From Thalassospira xiamenensis M-5 = DSM 17429 (lineage in GTDB: Bacteria; Pseudomonadota; Alphaproteobacteria; Rhodospirillales; Thalassospiraceae), in NCBI RefSeq assembly GCF_000300235.2, contig NZ_CP004388.1, positions 4,286,001-4,350,000 of the forward strand: 64,000 nucleotides of DNA. Reading direction: 5' to 3'. Under the pieces are notes generated by a model. That model had not been told where the DNA came from. It made no database searches and saw nothing but the letters and a program-made list of their open reading frames with translations. A program made the translations under genes and the position numbers. Of the stretch, positions 1-8,867 are shown piece after piece. The stretch's first letter is position 1. Each line of letters starts with the position of its first letter.

Positions 1-553
1 AAACGATGCCCTCCGCAGCCGCCTTTTCAACAAGCGACAATAAACGCGGGGCACGCGGATCAAGCGGATGGAAACGATGCCCAAATCCCGGAATATGTTT
101 GCCATGTTCGGCAATCTGATGATCCAGACCAGCAGCTGTCGCATCGGCCAGGCTTGCGCCGCTATCCATGCGCGCGGCAATATCGTGGTAAAGTCCGACA
201 GCCTGTTCGCCCGCCCCACCATGAACATCACCCAGAACATTTACAGCACTGGCCATCGCGTTATTCAACCCGACCCCGCAGGTCGCAGCCATTCGCGCGA
301 TTGCGATACTCGGTGCCTGCGGGCCGTGATCGACTGCCGCGACAAGCGCGGCCTCAAGCAAGGCTGCCTGTCCCTTTGATGGTAACTCACCGCGCGTCAT
401 CAACCAAATCATACCGGGGAAACTGATATTGCCGATCAGGTCCTCAATGGGGTAACCGCTGAAATGGATTTTCCCCGGTTCCATATCGATGATGGATGTT
501 TTCCACCAGTCGCTGACTTCGTTTTCAATGTCTTCTGCAGTTTTATCGCTCAT
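1..553 (-). CDS. Citryl-CoA lyase-like (short citrate-synthase fold) protein, C-terminus beyond window edge
   Basis: The reverse strand reads an open frame from ATG at 553 to the window edge (184 residues seen). It starts MSDKTAEDIENEV. The citrate-synthase landmarks are present: GDVHGGAGE with a catalytic-type His at 111 and PGFGHRFHP with His159. The first His comes about 150 residues earlier than in full-length citrate synthase, which fits the short lyase-type members that split citryl-CoA-like thioesters into acetyl-CoA and an oxoacid. The ATG overlaps the stop of the upstream CoA-transferase gene (ATGA), so the two are translationally coupled. The third catalytic residue lies outside the window. 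The exact substrate is inferred, not shown. Confidence 0.8.
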   Translation of the reverse strand, partial: MSDKTAEDIENEVSDWWKTSIIDMEPGKIHFSGYPIEDLIGNISFPGMIWLMTRGELPSKGQAALLEAALVAAVDHGPQAPSIAIARMAATCGVGLNNAMASAVNVLGDVHGGAGEQAVGLYHDIAARMDSGASLADATAAGLDHQIAEHGKHIPGFGHRFHPLDPRAPRLLSLVEKAAAEGIV

Positions 554-1767
554 AGCACGCCCTCGGCTTTCAAGGTGGCGACCTCCTCGGCGGAAAGACC
601 AAGAGTGGCCAGAATGGTTTCGTTGTCCTGTCCCAGAACCGGTGGCGGCGCATTAACCGAAGGCGCGTCGCCATTCATCTTGATACCGGTACGCAGAATG
701 CGGATGTCACGTTCGGCACCCGGTACATCGGTAAAATCGGCAAGCATCCCGCGATCAGCAATTTGCGGCAGCGAAAGGGCATGCGGCACGGTCAAAACCG
801 CGCCTGCCGGTACGCCAGCGGCGTTGAATTTTGAAACCCAGTGATCTGTTGGACGGGTTACGAGTATTCCTTCAAGCAGATCGCTTAGTTCCCTGCGATG
901 CGACAGGCGTTCCGTTCGGGTAATGAAACGCGGATCGATTTTCAGGTCTGGCAATTCCAGAACATCACAAACGGCTTCAAACTGTTCCTGTTTGTTTGCT
1001 GCAATGTTGATCTTGCCATCCTGTGTGCGGAAAGTACCCGACGGCGAGGATGTGAAATTATCGTTTCCGTTGGCTGTTGGCTGTTTCCCGGCGATCAGGA
1101 AATTCGACACCACCCACCCCATGGTGGCAATTACGGATTCCAGCATCGAAATATCGATAAAACTGCCCTTGCCTTCATTGCTTCCCATGGCACGCCCGGC
1201 AAGTGCCGCTGTGATTGCGTATGCGGCGGTAAGGCCCCCTATCGTGTCAGCCATCGGATATCCGACACGATAGGTTTCCTTATCTTCTTCGCCGGTGATT
1301 GTCATAATGCCCGAAAGCCCCTGCACGATCTGGTCATAGGCAGGCAGCTTTTTCATCGGTCCGGTTTGCCCGAAACCCGAAATCGCACAGTAAACCAGCG
1401 CCGGATTTACCCTCGACAGCACATCATAGCCAAGGTCAAGCCGATCCATCACGCCGGGTCGGAAATTTTCGACAACGACATCCGCCTTCGCGACCAGCTT
1501 TTTGAGTATTTCCTTACCGCGCGGATCCTTGAGGTTCAGCGTGACGGATCGTTTCCCGGCATTCTGCGCCATGAACGAAACCCCCATCAGCTTTTCATTC
1601 AATCCCTGATCCGCGCCCAATTGACGTGCAAGGTCCCCCCGACCGGGTGCTTCGACTTTGATGACATCAGCCCCCAGATGGGCAAGCTGATGGCAGCAAA
1701 ACGGGCCCGCCAGAACGTTGGTCAGGTCCAGAACGGTAATACCGGCAAGTGGTTTGGTCGTATCCAT
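550..1767 (-). CDS. Family III CoA-transferase (CaiB/BaiF type)
   Basis: 405 residues, full length for the family. It transfers CoA between an acyl-CoA donor and a carboxylic acid. The N-terminus LAGITVLDLTNVLAGPF, the block KVEAPGRGD and the NFRPGVMDRLDLGYD segment are typical. The likely nucleophilic Asp is D174 in GYPMADTIGG. It is coupled by a 4-nt overlap to the citryl-CoA lyase-like gene, so the predicted job is to make the CoA thioester that the lyase cleaves. It is divergent from an IclR regulator, with inverted half-sites just upstream. The acid and CoA donor cannot be read from the sequence; tricarboxylates are suggested by the nearby transporter. The protein start at 1767 sits 119 nt from the IclR start. 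Confidence 0.88.
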   Translation of the reverse strand: MDTTKPLAGITVLDLTNVLAGPFCCHQLAHLGADVIKVEAPGRGDLARQLGADQGLNEKLMGVSFMAQNAGKRSVTLNLKDPRGKEILKKLVAKADVVVENFRPGVMDRLDLGYDVLSRVNPALVYCAISGFGQTGPMKKLPAYDQIVQGLSGIMTITGEEDKETYRVGYPMADTIGGLTAAYAITAALAGRAMGSNEGKGSFIDISMLESVIATMGWVVSNFLIAGKQPTANGNDNFTSSPSGTFRTQDGKINIAANKQEQFEAVCDVLELPDLKIDPRFITRTERLSHRRELSDLLEGILVTRPTDHWVSKFNAAGVPAGAVLTVPHALSLPQIADRGMLADFTDVPGAERDIRILRTGIKMNGDAPSVNAPPPVLGQDNETILATLGLSAEEVATLKAEGVL

Positions 1768-1778
1768 GAGATTTCCTT

Positions 1779-1821
1779 AAATTCTGTCTGGTAGAATTTT
1801 GTTCTATTATATAGAATTTTG
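1779..1821. promoter_or_regulatory. Array of four alternating half-sites, probable IclR operator
   Basis: Between the divergent CoA-transferase and IclR genes are TTCTG (1782-1786), TAGAA (1792-1796), TTCTA (1802-1806) and TAGAA (1812-1816). Their centres are exactly 10 bp apart and their orientation alternates, giving overlapping palindromes such as TAGAA-N5-TTCTA and AAATTCT-N7-AGAATTT. One-turn spacing places all sites on one face of the helix, as expected for a dimer or tetramer regulator. Binding by the adjacent IclR protein is an inference. Confidence 0.55.
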
Positions 1822-1886
1822 ACCAATCACAAAACGCCCAATAACATTGCATCGGGTCCAACCGTCACGCGGAAATCGGATTAATC

Positions 1887-2567
1887 ATGTCAGAACAGAA
1901 TGTTAGCGCGGTTGAACGTGCCCTGGTCATTCTTGATGCCTTTACAGATCGCGACGCCGATCTTTCGCTCAAGGACCTTGCTGAACGCACAGGGATGTAT
2001 AAAAGCACGATCACCCGATTGGCTGGAACGCTGGAGTCGCGGGGGTTTCTGGCAATATCGGGGCGTGGACGTTACCGGCTGGGACCAGCATTGTGGCGTC
2101 TGGGGTCAATATATCGTCGTTCATTTCGTATGGATGACGTGGTTCGACCACATCTGTCGGCGCTTGTTTTGGCCAGCGGCGAAACAGCCTCTTTTTATGT
2201 GCCCGAAGGAGAAAACCGCCTGTGCCTGTTTCGCGAAAATTCCCCCAGCAGCCTGCGCCACCATCTGGAAGAAGGTGCGATACTCCCCTGTGATCGTGGC
2301 GCGGCCGGGCACGTGATACGCGCATGGGGTAATGGCGTCGATGATCATGCAATTGACGTTCTTGAAGCCGGTTTTTCCCAAAGCGAAGGCGAACGTGATC
2401 CGGATATATCAGCAATCGCAGTACCCGTTCTGGACCGGCAGAACAGGCTGCTTGGTGTTTTGACTCTTTCGGGACCGGTCAGCCGGTTCAATCAATCGAA
2501 ACGCAAGGAAGCACTTCTTTTCCTGAAGAAACATGCCCTTGAGTGTGGACGAGCATTGTCGGCATAA
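1887..2567 (+). CDS. IclR-family transcriptional regulator
   Basis: 226 residues. The N-terminal winged helix-turn-helix covers about residues 8-65 (SLKDLAERTGMYKSTITRLA), with the family's LESRGFL wing. The C-terminal IclR effector domain follows, with the ASGETASFYV and GAAGHVIRAW segments. IclR proteins usually sense small organic acids and control adjacent catabolic genes, including their own promoter. Its position between the CoA-transferase/lyase pair and the tricarboxylate transporter operon suggests it controls one or both. The start ATG at 1887 has only a weak GGAAAT ribosome site upstream. Confidence 0.92.
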   Translation: MSEQNVSAVERALVILDAFTDRDADLSLKDLAERTGMYKSTITRLAGTLESRGFLAISGRGRYRLGPALWRLGSIYRRSFRMDDVVRPHLSALVLASGETASFYVPEGENRLCLFRENSPSSLRHHLEEGAILPCDRGAAGHVIRAWGNGVDDHAIDVLEAGFSQSEGERDPDISAIAVPVLDRQNRLLGVLTLSGPVSRFNQSKRKEALLFLKKHALECGRALSA

Positions 2568-2893
2568 ACCGTTTTCCGCAGCGGCTTTTGCCGCATGATC
2601 ATAAATGCTGTGAACTTTTTTCACTCTGTTTGGTGCGATGACAGGTTGGTGACAGGTTTGCCTGTTACCGTCTTCGCGCTGCCGATCCGTCAGGTCGAAT
2701 GATCTGATATAAGGACAATCAAAAAGGATCATCGGCAAGGGAGGCCTTCAGCTGTTTGTTGTCATGGGGTACCGGCATGTCGCCGGAATGCAAGCGCAGC
2801 CAGACCTTCATTGCAGATGCCTTGTCCTGAACTGATCGGCCTGCCGCCAATCGGCGGCCAGGGAAGGTTTTTGTGTCTGGAGGAGACGACAAC
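2568..2893 (+). promoter_or_regulatory. Intergenic leader of the tct operon with two inverted repeats
   Basis: There is no gene in this 326-nt gap. It contains GGTGACAGG (2648-2656) facing CCTGTTACC (2661-2669) with a 4-nt loop and one mismatch. The first arm partly repeats the preceding GACAGGTT, forming a direct repeat. A second GC-rich repeat, GCCGCC-AATC-GGCGGC (2843-2858), lies 36 nt before the tctC start. These could be an operator, the end of the IclR transcript, or a leader attenuator; the sequence alone does not decide. Confidence 0.35.
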
Positions 2894-3892
2894 ATGACGA
2901 AGCTGACGATGTTCTCACGTCGCGGATTCTTGGCTGCAGCAACTGCTGTTGCCGTTTCAACTGCTGCATTTGGCGCCTTTGATGCCAAAGCGCAGGAAGT
3001 TAATGATATCCACTTCATCGTTCCGGGTGGTGCCGGCGGTGGCTGGGACAGCACTGCACGTGGTACCGGTGAAGCCCTGACCAAATCTGGTCTGGTCGGT
3101 ACGGCGTCATATGAAAACATGTCTGGCGGCGGTGGTGGTAAAGCCATTGCCTACATGATCGAAGCTGCAGATCGCCTCGACAACACCCTGATGGTCAACT
3201 CCACCCCGATCATCATCCGTTCTTTGACCGGCGTATTCCCGCAGTCGTTCCGTGACCTGACCCCGATTGCCGGTGTTGTTGCTGAATATGCCGCGTTTGG
3301 CGTTCCGGCTGACAGCCCTTACAAATCCTTTACTGATGTTGTCGAAGCGATCAAAGCTGATCCGAGCTCGGTCAAGTTTGGTGGCGGTTCGGTCCGCGGC
3401 GGTATGGATCACATTGTTGCGGCCTATGCTGTTCAGCAGGGCGGCGGTGATGCCAAACAGGTGAAATACATTCCTTACGACGCCGGTGGCAAAGCAATTG
3501 CCGGTCTCCTGTCGGGTGAAACCGAGGTCATTTCGACCGGTCTTGGCGAACTTCTTGAACTGCACAAAGCAGGTCAGATTCGTATTCTGGCTGTGACCTC
3601 GACCGATCGGATCGAAGTTGCTCCGGACGTTCCTTCGCTGGGTGAGCTTGGCATTAATGCTGAATTCATCAACTGGCGTGGTTATTTCGGTTCCCCGGCT
3701 CTTTCGGCTGAAAAGGCGGACGAATACGCCAAGATTCTGAAAGACGTTCAGGCAACCGAAGAATGGGAAGTCGTTCGCAAGCGTAACGGCTGGGAAAAGT
3801 TCTACAAGCCGCGTGCCGAGTTTTCCGCGTTCATGGAAAATCAGGAAAAAACGGTTGGCGATCTGATGCGTGAACTTGGCTTCCTGAAATAA
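2894..3892 (+). CDS. tctC: TctC-family periplasmic solute-binding protein of a tripartite tricarboxylate transporter
   Basis: 332 residues from ATG 2894, chosen because GGAGGAGA lies about 8 nt upstream and the signal peptide begins there; a GTG at 2873 would add seven residues. The signal carries a twin-arginine motif (SRRGFLAAA) and a cleavage region near AKAQEV, so export in folded form via Tat is possible. The mature protein opens NDIHFIVPGGAGGGWD, the hallmark of the TctC/Bug fold that captures organic acids such as citrate, in the periplasm. It is the first gene of tctC-tctB-tctA-mcp-abrB. Ligand identity cannot be predicted reliably from the sequence. Confidence 0.93.
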   Translation: MTKLTMFSRRGFLAAATAVAVSTAAFGAFDAKAQEVNDIHFIVPGGAGGGWDSTARGTGEALTKSGLVGTASYENMSGGGGGKAIAYMIEAADRLDNTLMVNSTPIIIRSLTGVFPQSFRDLTPIAGVVAEYAAFGVPADSPYKSFTDVVEAIKADPSSVKFGGGSVRGGMDHIVAAYAVQQGGGDAKQVKYIPYDAGGKAIAGLLSGETEVISTGLGELLELHKAGQIRILAVTSTDRIEVAPDVPSLGELGINAEFINWRGYFGSPALSAEKADEYAKILKDVQATEEWEVVRKRNGWEKFYKPRAEFSAFMENQEKTVGDLMRELGFLK

Positions 3893-3938
3893 GCCATCTC
3901 GACCTGCAATAAAAAAGACCTCTGAAGGAAACCACGCC

Positions 3939-4412
3939 ATGTCCATCAATCGTGACAAGTTCGGCGCACTGCTCTTTTTGTGCCTTGCGCTGATCTATGG
4001 CTATTATGTTCGCGATATCCCGCTTCTGTTCGGTGACGAAGATGCCCCGTTCAATGCCCGGACCCTCCCTAATGCCGTGGCGTGGGTACTGGGTGTGGTT
4101 TCCTTCGTCCAACTGGTACTGCCGGCCAATCGAGAGGCCGGCAGCCTCCTTGCCGCATTCCGCGGCATGAAATGGAAACCGGTCATCATGCTTGCCGCAT
4201 TGATGATCTTCTATGGCCTGACCATTCGCTATCTCGGCTTCCTGATCTCGACCACCATCTTCCTGATGGGCGGTTTTGCCGTTCTTGGCGAACGCCGCAT
4301 CAAGGTCCTGCTGGGTGCAGCCGTACCTGTCGTTTTCGTGTTCTGGTTCCTGCTGTCCCAGTTGATGGGGATTTATCTGGCACCGGGCGACATCTTCGAA
4401 ATGCTGGGCTAA
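3939..4412 (+). CDS. tctB: TctB-family small membrane subunit of the tripartite tricarboxylate transporter
   Basis: 157 residues with four or five hydrophobic segments (about residues 8-28, 50-66, 84-103, 106-122 and 128-150), the layout of the small TctB subunit that partners with TctA in the inner membrane. The start ATG at 3939 follows GAAGGAA. It lies 46 nt after tctC and 10 nt before tctA, and is in the same operon. TctB sequences are poorly conserved, so the call rests on size, topology and position between tctC and tctA. Confidence 0.9.
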   Translation: MSINRDKFGALLFLCLALIYGYYVRDIPLLFGDEDAPFNARTLPNAVAWVLGVVSFVQLVLPANREAGSLLAAFRGMKWKPVIMLAALMIFYGLTIRYLGFLISTTIFLMGGFAVLGERRIKVLLGAAVPVVFVFWFLLSQLMGIYLAPGDIFEMLG

Positions 4413-4422
4413 GGCGAAAGAA

Positions 4423-5958
4423 ATGCTTGAAGGAATTTTCTCCGGTCTTTCGACCGCAGTCATGCCGATCAACCTTCTGATGGTTGTTGTCGGTTGTTTT
4501 GCCGGTACCTTTATCGGCATGTTGCCTGGTCTTGGTCCGATCACGGCCATTGCGCTGATGATCCCGATCACCTATGGCTTTGATCCCTCTACCGGCCTGA
4601 TCCTTATGGCTGGTGTGTATTATGGCGCGATTTTTGGCGGGTCGACATCATCGATCCTGATCAATGCACCCGGCGTTGCCGGAACCGTTGCCACGGCGTT
4701 TGACGGTTACCCGATGGCTCAGCAGGGCCATGCCGGCAAGGCACTTGCCATTGCGGCCTATTCTTCCTTCTCTGGGGGCACGATCGCTGCCATCTTCCTT
4801 CTGGTTGCAGCACCGGCACTGGCTTCGGTTTCGCTGTCCTTCCAGTCGGCTGATTATTTTGCATTGATGGTTCTGGGCCTGACTGCCGTTTCCGCGTTCG
4901 CCGGAAAGGGACAGGTTCTGAAGGCAATCACGATGACCCTGTTTGGCATCATGCTATCAACCATCGGCACCGATCCGGCGGCTGGCGTTGCGCGCTTCAC
5001 CTTTGGCAGCATGGACCTTGTCGACGGCATCAGCTTCCTGTTGCTGGCGATGTCGACATTTGCCCTGTCCGAAGCCCTTCTGCAGATTCTGCGTCCGACC
5101 AAGGATACCCGTACTGACGAACAAAAAGCACTTAGAAACCTCGGCTCCATGAAGCTGACGAAGGAAGAGGTCAAAATCATGACCCCGGTCATCGCCCGCT
5201 CCTCGGTGCTTGGTTTCTTCACCGGCGTTCTTCCGGGTGCCGGTGCAACGATCGCGTCCTTCCTTGCCTATGGCCTTGAACGCAACCTGGCTAGTGCCAA
5301 GGAAAAGCTCAAGTTTGGCAAGGGATCAATCCGGGGTCTCACAGCACCGGAAACGGCAAACAACGCGGCATGTTCCGGTTCGTTCGTCCCGCTTCTAACG
5401 CTTGGTATCCCGGGTTCGGGAACCACTGCTGTGATGATGGGTGCGCTGATTTCTTATGGTGTTCAGCCAGGTCCGCGTCTGTTCGTCGAACAGCCTGACG
5501 TGTTCTGGTCGGTCATCATTTCGATGTATATCGGCAATATCGTTCTGCTGGTTCTGAACCTGCCGCTGATCCCGTACATCTCGCGTTTGCTGGCACTGCC
5601 GCAACAGTTGCTGGTTCCGTTCGTCCTGTTCTTCTCGCTGATCGGTGTTTATCTGGTGACGTTTAACACCATGGATATTCACATGATGGTCTTGGCCGCG
5701 GCAATTGCCATTGGCCTGCGCCTGTTGAATTATCCGATGGCACCCATGCTGCTGGGCTTCATCCTGGGCGAAATGATGGAAGAAAACCTGCGTCGCGCAT
5801 TGATGATCAGTGATGGTTCGATTTCCTTCCTTTGGGAACGCCCGATTACGCTTGTAATCCTGTTGATCAGCATTGCCTTCCTGTTGGCACCGCTTGTCGG
5901 GAACACCCGTCAGTGGTTGCGCAACCGCAAGGCCGTTCCGAACGACGGCGAAATGTAA
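4423..5958 (+). CDS. tctA: TctA-family large permease subunit of the tripartite tricarboxylate transporter
   Basis: 511 residues, about 11-12 membrane segments, standard TctA length. It shows the two glycine/proline-rich family signatures, [16 protein letters not shown] near the N-terminus and [16 protein letters not shown] in the second half, plus [14 protein letters not shown] and [15 protein letters not shown]. It forms the sodium- or proton-coupled channel through which the acid captured by TctC passes into the cytoplasm. Closely spaced with tctB (10 nt) and followed by a chemoreceptor gene after 35 nt. Confidence 0.95.
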   Translation: MLEGIFSGLSTAVMPINLLMVVVGCFAGTFIGMLPGLGPITAIALMIPITYGFDPSTGLILMAGVYYGAIFGGSTSSILINAPGVAGTVATAFDGYPMAQQGHAGKALAIAAYSSFSGGTIAAIFLLVAAPALASVSLSFQSADYFALMVLGLTAVSAFAGKGQVLKAITMTLFGIMLSTIGTDPAAGVARFTFGSMDLVDGISFLLLAMSTFALSEALLQILRPTKDTRTDEQKALRNLGSMKLTKEEVKIMTPVIARSSVLGFFTGVLPGAGATIASFLAYGLERNLASAKEKLKFGKGSIRGLTAPETANNAACSGSFVPLLTLGIPGSGTTAVMMGALISYGVQPGPRLFVEQPDVFWSVIISMYIGNIVLLVLNLPLIPYISRLLALPQQLLVPFVLFFSLIGVYLVTFNTMDIHMMVLAAAIAIGLRLLNYPMAPMLLGFILGEMMEENLRRALMISDGSISFLWERPITLVILLISIAFLLAPLVGNTRQWLRNRKAVPNDGEM

Positions 5959-5993
5959 GACCAAATATCTTCGACGCGAAGGATACAAAAGCG

Positions 5994-7676
5994 ATGCGTT
6001 TTCTCGATAATCTTTCAATCGGCCCGAAAACCCTTTTGGTTCCTGTTTTTCTGATGGTTGTGATCATTGCGATGGGTATCGCAACGGTTCTGACATTGGA
6101 AAGCGAAAAGGAAACGCTGAACAACCTTCGCGTCGAAGCTTATGAACGCCGTTCCGATGCGCTGACACTCAGTGACGCACTGAACGAAGCGCACGGAAGC
6201 CTTTTCCGGATTCTGACGTGGGATTCCAACGGCGTTAATGCCGCCGCGGTTCCCGAACTTCGCGAAAAGGCCGGTAATCTGTCTACCGAACTGGCCCCGC
6301 TTGCCGAACGTCTGGCAGAAGTCGGCGGCGATGAATTTACCACCGCCTACGACACCTATATGAACGAAGTCGATCAGTTCCTGATCGAAAGCGAGATGAA
6401 TATCTATGGCGCGCTTGAGGTTATTGCGCGTGCCGATGAGTCCTTCCGCGCACTGCAAGTACCGTTGCAGAAAATTCTCGTGCAGTCTCAGGAAGTTGCC
6501 ACCACATCATTTGGCAACGCCCAAGCGCAGGCCGAAACACTTCAGAAGGTCTTCGTCATTGTCGCGATTGTCGTGATCTTTGTCGCGGCAGTCGTTTCAG
6601 TTTTTGTTTCACGCCGTATTTCGCGCCCGATGACCGATCTTGCGCAACTGATCGAACAGATTTCCAAGGGTGACCTTGATGTGGAAATTCGTGGTGTGCA
6701 GCGCCGTGACGAGATTGGCGTGGTTGCGCGCTCGGTAACCGTTCTTCGCGATCAGTCAAAAGAAGCCGAAACACTGCGTCATGAACGCGAACGCGTGCGA
6801 AAGATAGAACGCGAACGCCAGCTTGAACTGGTTAAGGCAACCGACAATTTCCAGCGTGCCGTCCAGGAAGCTCTCGGCGGATTTGACCGTGAATTCGGGT
6901 CACTGAACGGCTCGGCAAACGACATGGAACAGATTGCAACATCGGCCACCGCACGTGCTGCTGATGCCAACCATCATTCCGAAGCTGTCCTGCATCATAT
7001 CGAGGCCGTATCACAAACCACCGCCAGCCTGTCAGAGGCCATCGGAGAAATTGGCCAGCAGGCACAGAAATCAGCCGAAGTTGCCGGACGCGCCCGCACT
7101 GAGAGTGAACATTCCCGCGCCCTGTTTGAACAGCTGACCGAAGCAACCCAGCGAATTGGTGATATTGTTACGCTGATCGAAGACATCGCCAACCAGACAA
7201 ACCTTCTGGCATTGAACGCAACGATCGAGGCAGCACGTGCCGGTGACGCAGGCAAAGGCTTTGCCGTTGTCGCAGGCGAGGTTAAAAACCTTGCATCACA
7301 AACCGCCCGCGCGACCGAGGATATTTCGGCACAGGTCGAAGAAATCCGCGGTCTGACAGACAATGTTGTCAGTGCTCTTGAATCCGTTGCCAATGTTATT
7401 GGTGAAGTTGATCAATCAGCCGCGGCCATTGCGGCGGCGGTGGAAGAACAACAAGCCTCGACCAATGGCATATCGACCAGCATCCATGATGCCAATGGTG
7501 GCATGCGAACGGTTGCCGATGCAGTTGGTGCATTGGACACGGAAACCGCCCGCGTTCACACCGGATCGGAAAACGTTTCGCGTGCGACAAACACCCTGAA
7601 TGCCGAAGCTGCCCGCCTGCGTGATGCGATCGACGGCTTCCTTGACCAGATCAACAAGAACAAGGCCGAGGCATAA
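5994..7676 (+). CDS. Methyl-accepting chemotaxis protein in the tct operon
   Basis: 560 residues from ATG 5994, chosen because GAAGGAT lies just upstream and membrane segment 1 begins about residue 12. A periplasmic four-helix-bundle-type sensor region covers about residues 36-185, membrane segment 2 about 186-208, then HAMP, then the cytoplasmic signalling domain with hairpin tip near residue 396 ([20 protein letters not shown]). That tip contacts CheA/CheW. It sits 35 nt after tctA and 2 nt before the AbrB-like gene, so it is probably co-transcribed. This suggests it guides swimming toward the transported acid, either directly or via loaded TctC. No C-terminal CheR-binding pentapeptide is seen. 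Confidence 0.93.
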   Translation: MRFLDNLSIGPKTLLVPVFLMVVIIAMGIATVLTLESEKETLNNLRVEAYERRSDALTLSDALNEAHGSLFRILTWDSNGVNAAAVPELREKAGNLSTELAPLAERLAEVGGDEFTTAYDTYMNEVDQFLIESEMNIYGALEVIARADESFRALQVPLQKILVQSQEVATTSFGNAQAQAETLQKVFVIVAIVVIFVAAVVSVFVSRRISRPMTDLAQLIEQISKGDLDVEIRGVQRRDEIGVVARSVTVLRDQSKEAETLRHERERVRKIERERQLELVKATDNFQRAVQEALGGFDREFGSLNGSANDMEQIATSATARAADANHHSEAVLHHIEAVSQTTASLSEAIGEIGQQAQKSAEVAGRARTESEHSRALFEQLTEATQRIGDIVTLIEDIANQTNLLALNATIEAARAGDAGKGFAVVAGEVKNLASQTARATEDISAQVEEIRGLTDNVVSALESVANVIGEVDQSAAAIAAAVEEQQASTNGISTSIHDANGGMRTVADAVGALDTETARVHTGSENVSRATNTLNAEAARLRDAIDGFLDQINKNKAEA

Positions 7677-7678
7677 TA

Positions 7679-8797
7679 ATGAGCGTCCCGCCGGAAAGGC
7701 CCGCAGACGACAGTTGGATCAACCGCCTTTCCAGCAGCCTCACCCCGAAATTTTTCAAAAACCTGTTTGTGGCACTTGGCATAGGGCTTGTGGGCGGGTT
7801 GATCGCACACGGCATCAATATGCCGCTTGCCTGGATGATGGGGCCAATGCTCGCGACATTTGTCGCCAGCCTGCTGCGTGTCCGCATGGGTATCCCGATG
7901 CGATTTCGCTCCGTTATTCTGGGTGTGATCGGCGTATTTCTCGGGGCATCCTTTACCCCAGATACCCTTGATCAGGCGGCCCGATGGCCGATCAGTATGA
8001 TTGCGGTTCTGCTTTACGTTCCGATCATCACGCTTGTTGTTACCTGGTTTTACAGCAAGGTCGCAAAACTTGATCCGGCAACGGCTTTGTTTTCAGCCAC
8101 ACCGGGCGGTTTGACGCCAATGGTGGTTCTGGGTGCCGCCGCAGGCGGCAACGAACAGGAAATCGCCCTCACACAGGGTTTACGCGTTCTGCTTCTGGTC
8201 ATGTCAGCACCATTGATCGTCCTTATGATCACCGGTGTCGTCGCAAGTGGTCATGGCGATAGCGAAGCCATCCAGATGACGTTGTCCGAGGGACTGATCA
8301 CGGCATTCTGTGCGATTGCAACCGTCCTGGTTTTCCGAAAAATCGGCATTCCCGCCGCCGAAATGACCGGCGCCATGATGGCCAGCATGGTTTTGCATGT
8401 AACCGGCCTTGTAGAGGGCAATCTGCCCGGATGGTTATTGGCCGGAAGCCTTCTGATTCTCGGCTCGGCAATTGGCAGTCGCTTTGCCGGGGTAAAGCTT
8501 TCCTTCCTCGCCCGTCTTGCAGGTTATTCGATCTTTGCCACTCTGCTGATCCTTGCCTTCACCGGCGGAGTGGCCTGGTTTGTTTCTGATTGGCTGGATC
8601 TTGATTATATTGCTGTTCTGCTCGCCTTCGCACCGGGTGGCGTTGCGGAAATGTCCCTTATCGCGCTGGCGCTGAATGTCGAACCAAGCTTTGTTGCTTT
8701 CCATCATATCGTCCGCATTTTCGAGATCGTATTGCTGGCACCACTCATGGCAAAGTGGTTCGAACGATATCGTCAAAAGCGTTTAAACAACCTTTAG
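7679..8797 (+). CDS. AbrB-family (COG3180-type) integral membrane protein
   Basis: 372 residues with about ten hydrophobic segments and two related halves, each carrying the family motif: TPGGLTPMVVLGAA in the first and APGGVAEMSLIALAL in the second. This is the AbrB membrane family, sometimes mislabelled as a regulator or ammonia monooxygenase; it is often linked to transport, but its biochemical role is not firmly known. The start lies 2 nt after the chemoreceptor stop, indicating operon membership with the tricarboxylate transporter. It could be an additional exchanger for the same substrate. Confidence 0.85.
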   Translation: MSVPPERPADDSWINRLSSSLTPKFFKNLFVALGIGLVGGLIAHGINMPLAWMMGPMLATFVASLLRVRMGIPMRFRSVILGVIGVFLGASFTPDTLDQAARWPISMIAVLLYVPIITLVVTWFYSKVAKLDPATALFSATPGGLTPMVVLGAAAGGNEQEIALTQGLRVLLLVMSAPLIVLMITGVVASGHGDSEAIQMTLSEGLITAFCAIATVLVFRKIGIPAAEMTGAMMASMVLHVTGLVEGNLPGWLLAGSLLILGSAIGSRFAGVKLSFLARLAGYSIFATLLILAFTGGVAWFVSDWLDLDYIAVLLAFAPGGVAEMSLIALALNVEPSFVAFHHIVRIFEIVLLAPLMAKWFERYRQKRLNNL

Positions 8798-8867
8798 TTA
8801 TAAAGCGTTGGCGTCTTACGATTAATTCGCTAATCTTTTCCTGCACATTCCGGGCGGGGAACAGAAA

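Noticed and set aside
898-1794. 298-residue open frame antisense to the CoA-transferase
   Set aside because: It mirrors the codon bias of the real gene, has no ribosome site and no recognisable protein features.
6832-7393. Antisense open frames inside the chemoreceptor
   Set aside because: They are short, overlap each other and fall within a clear MCP signalling domain.
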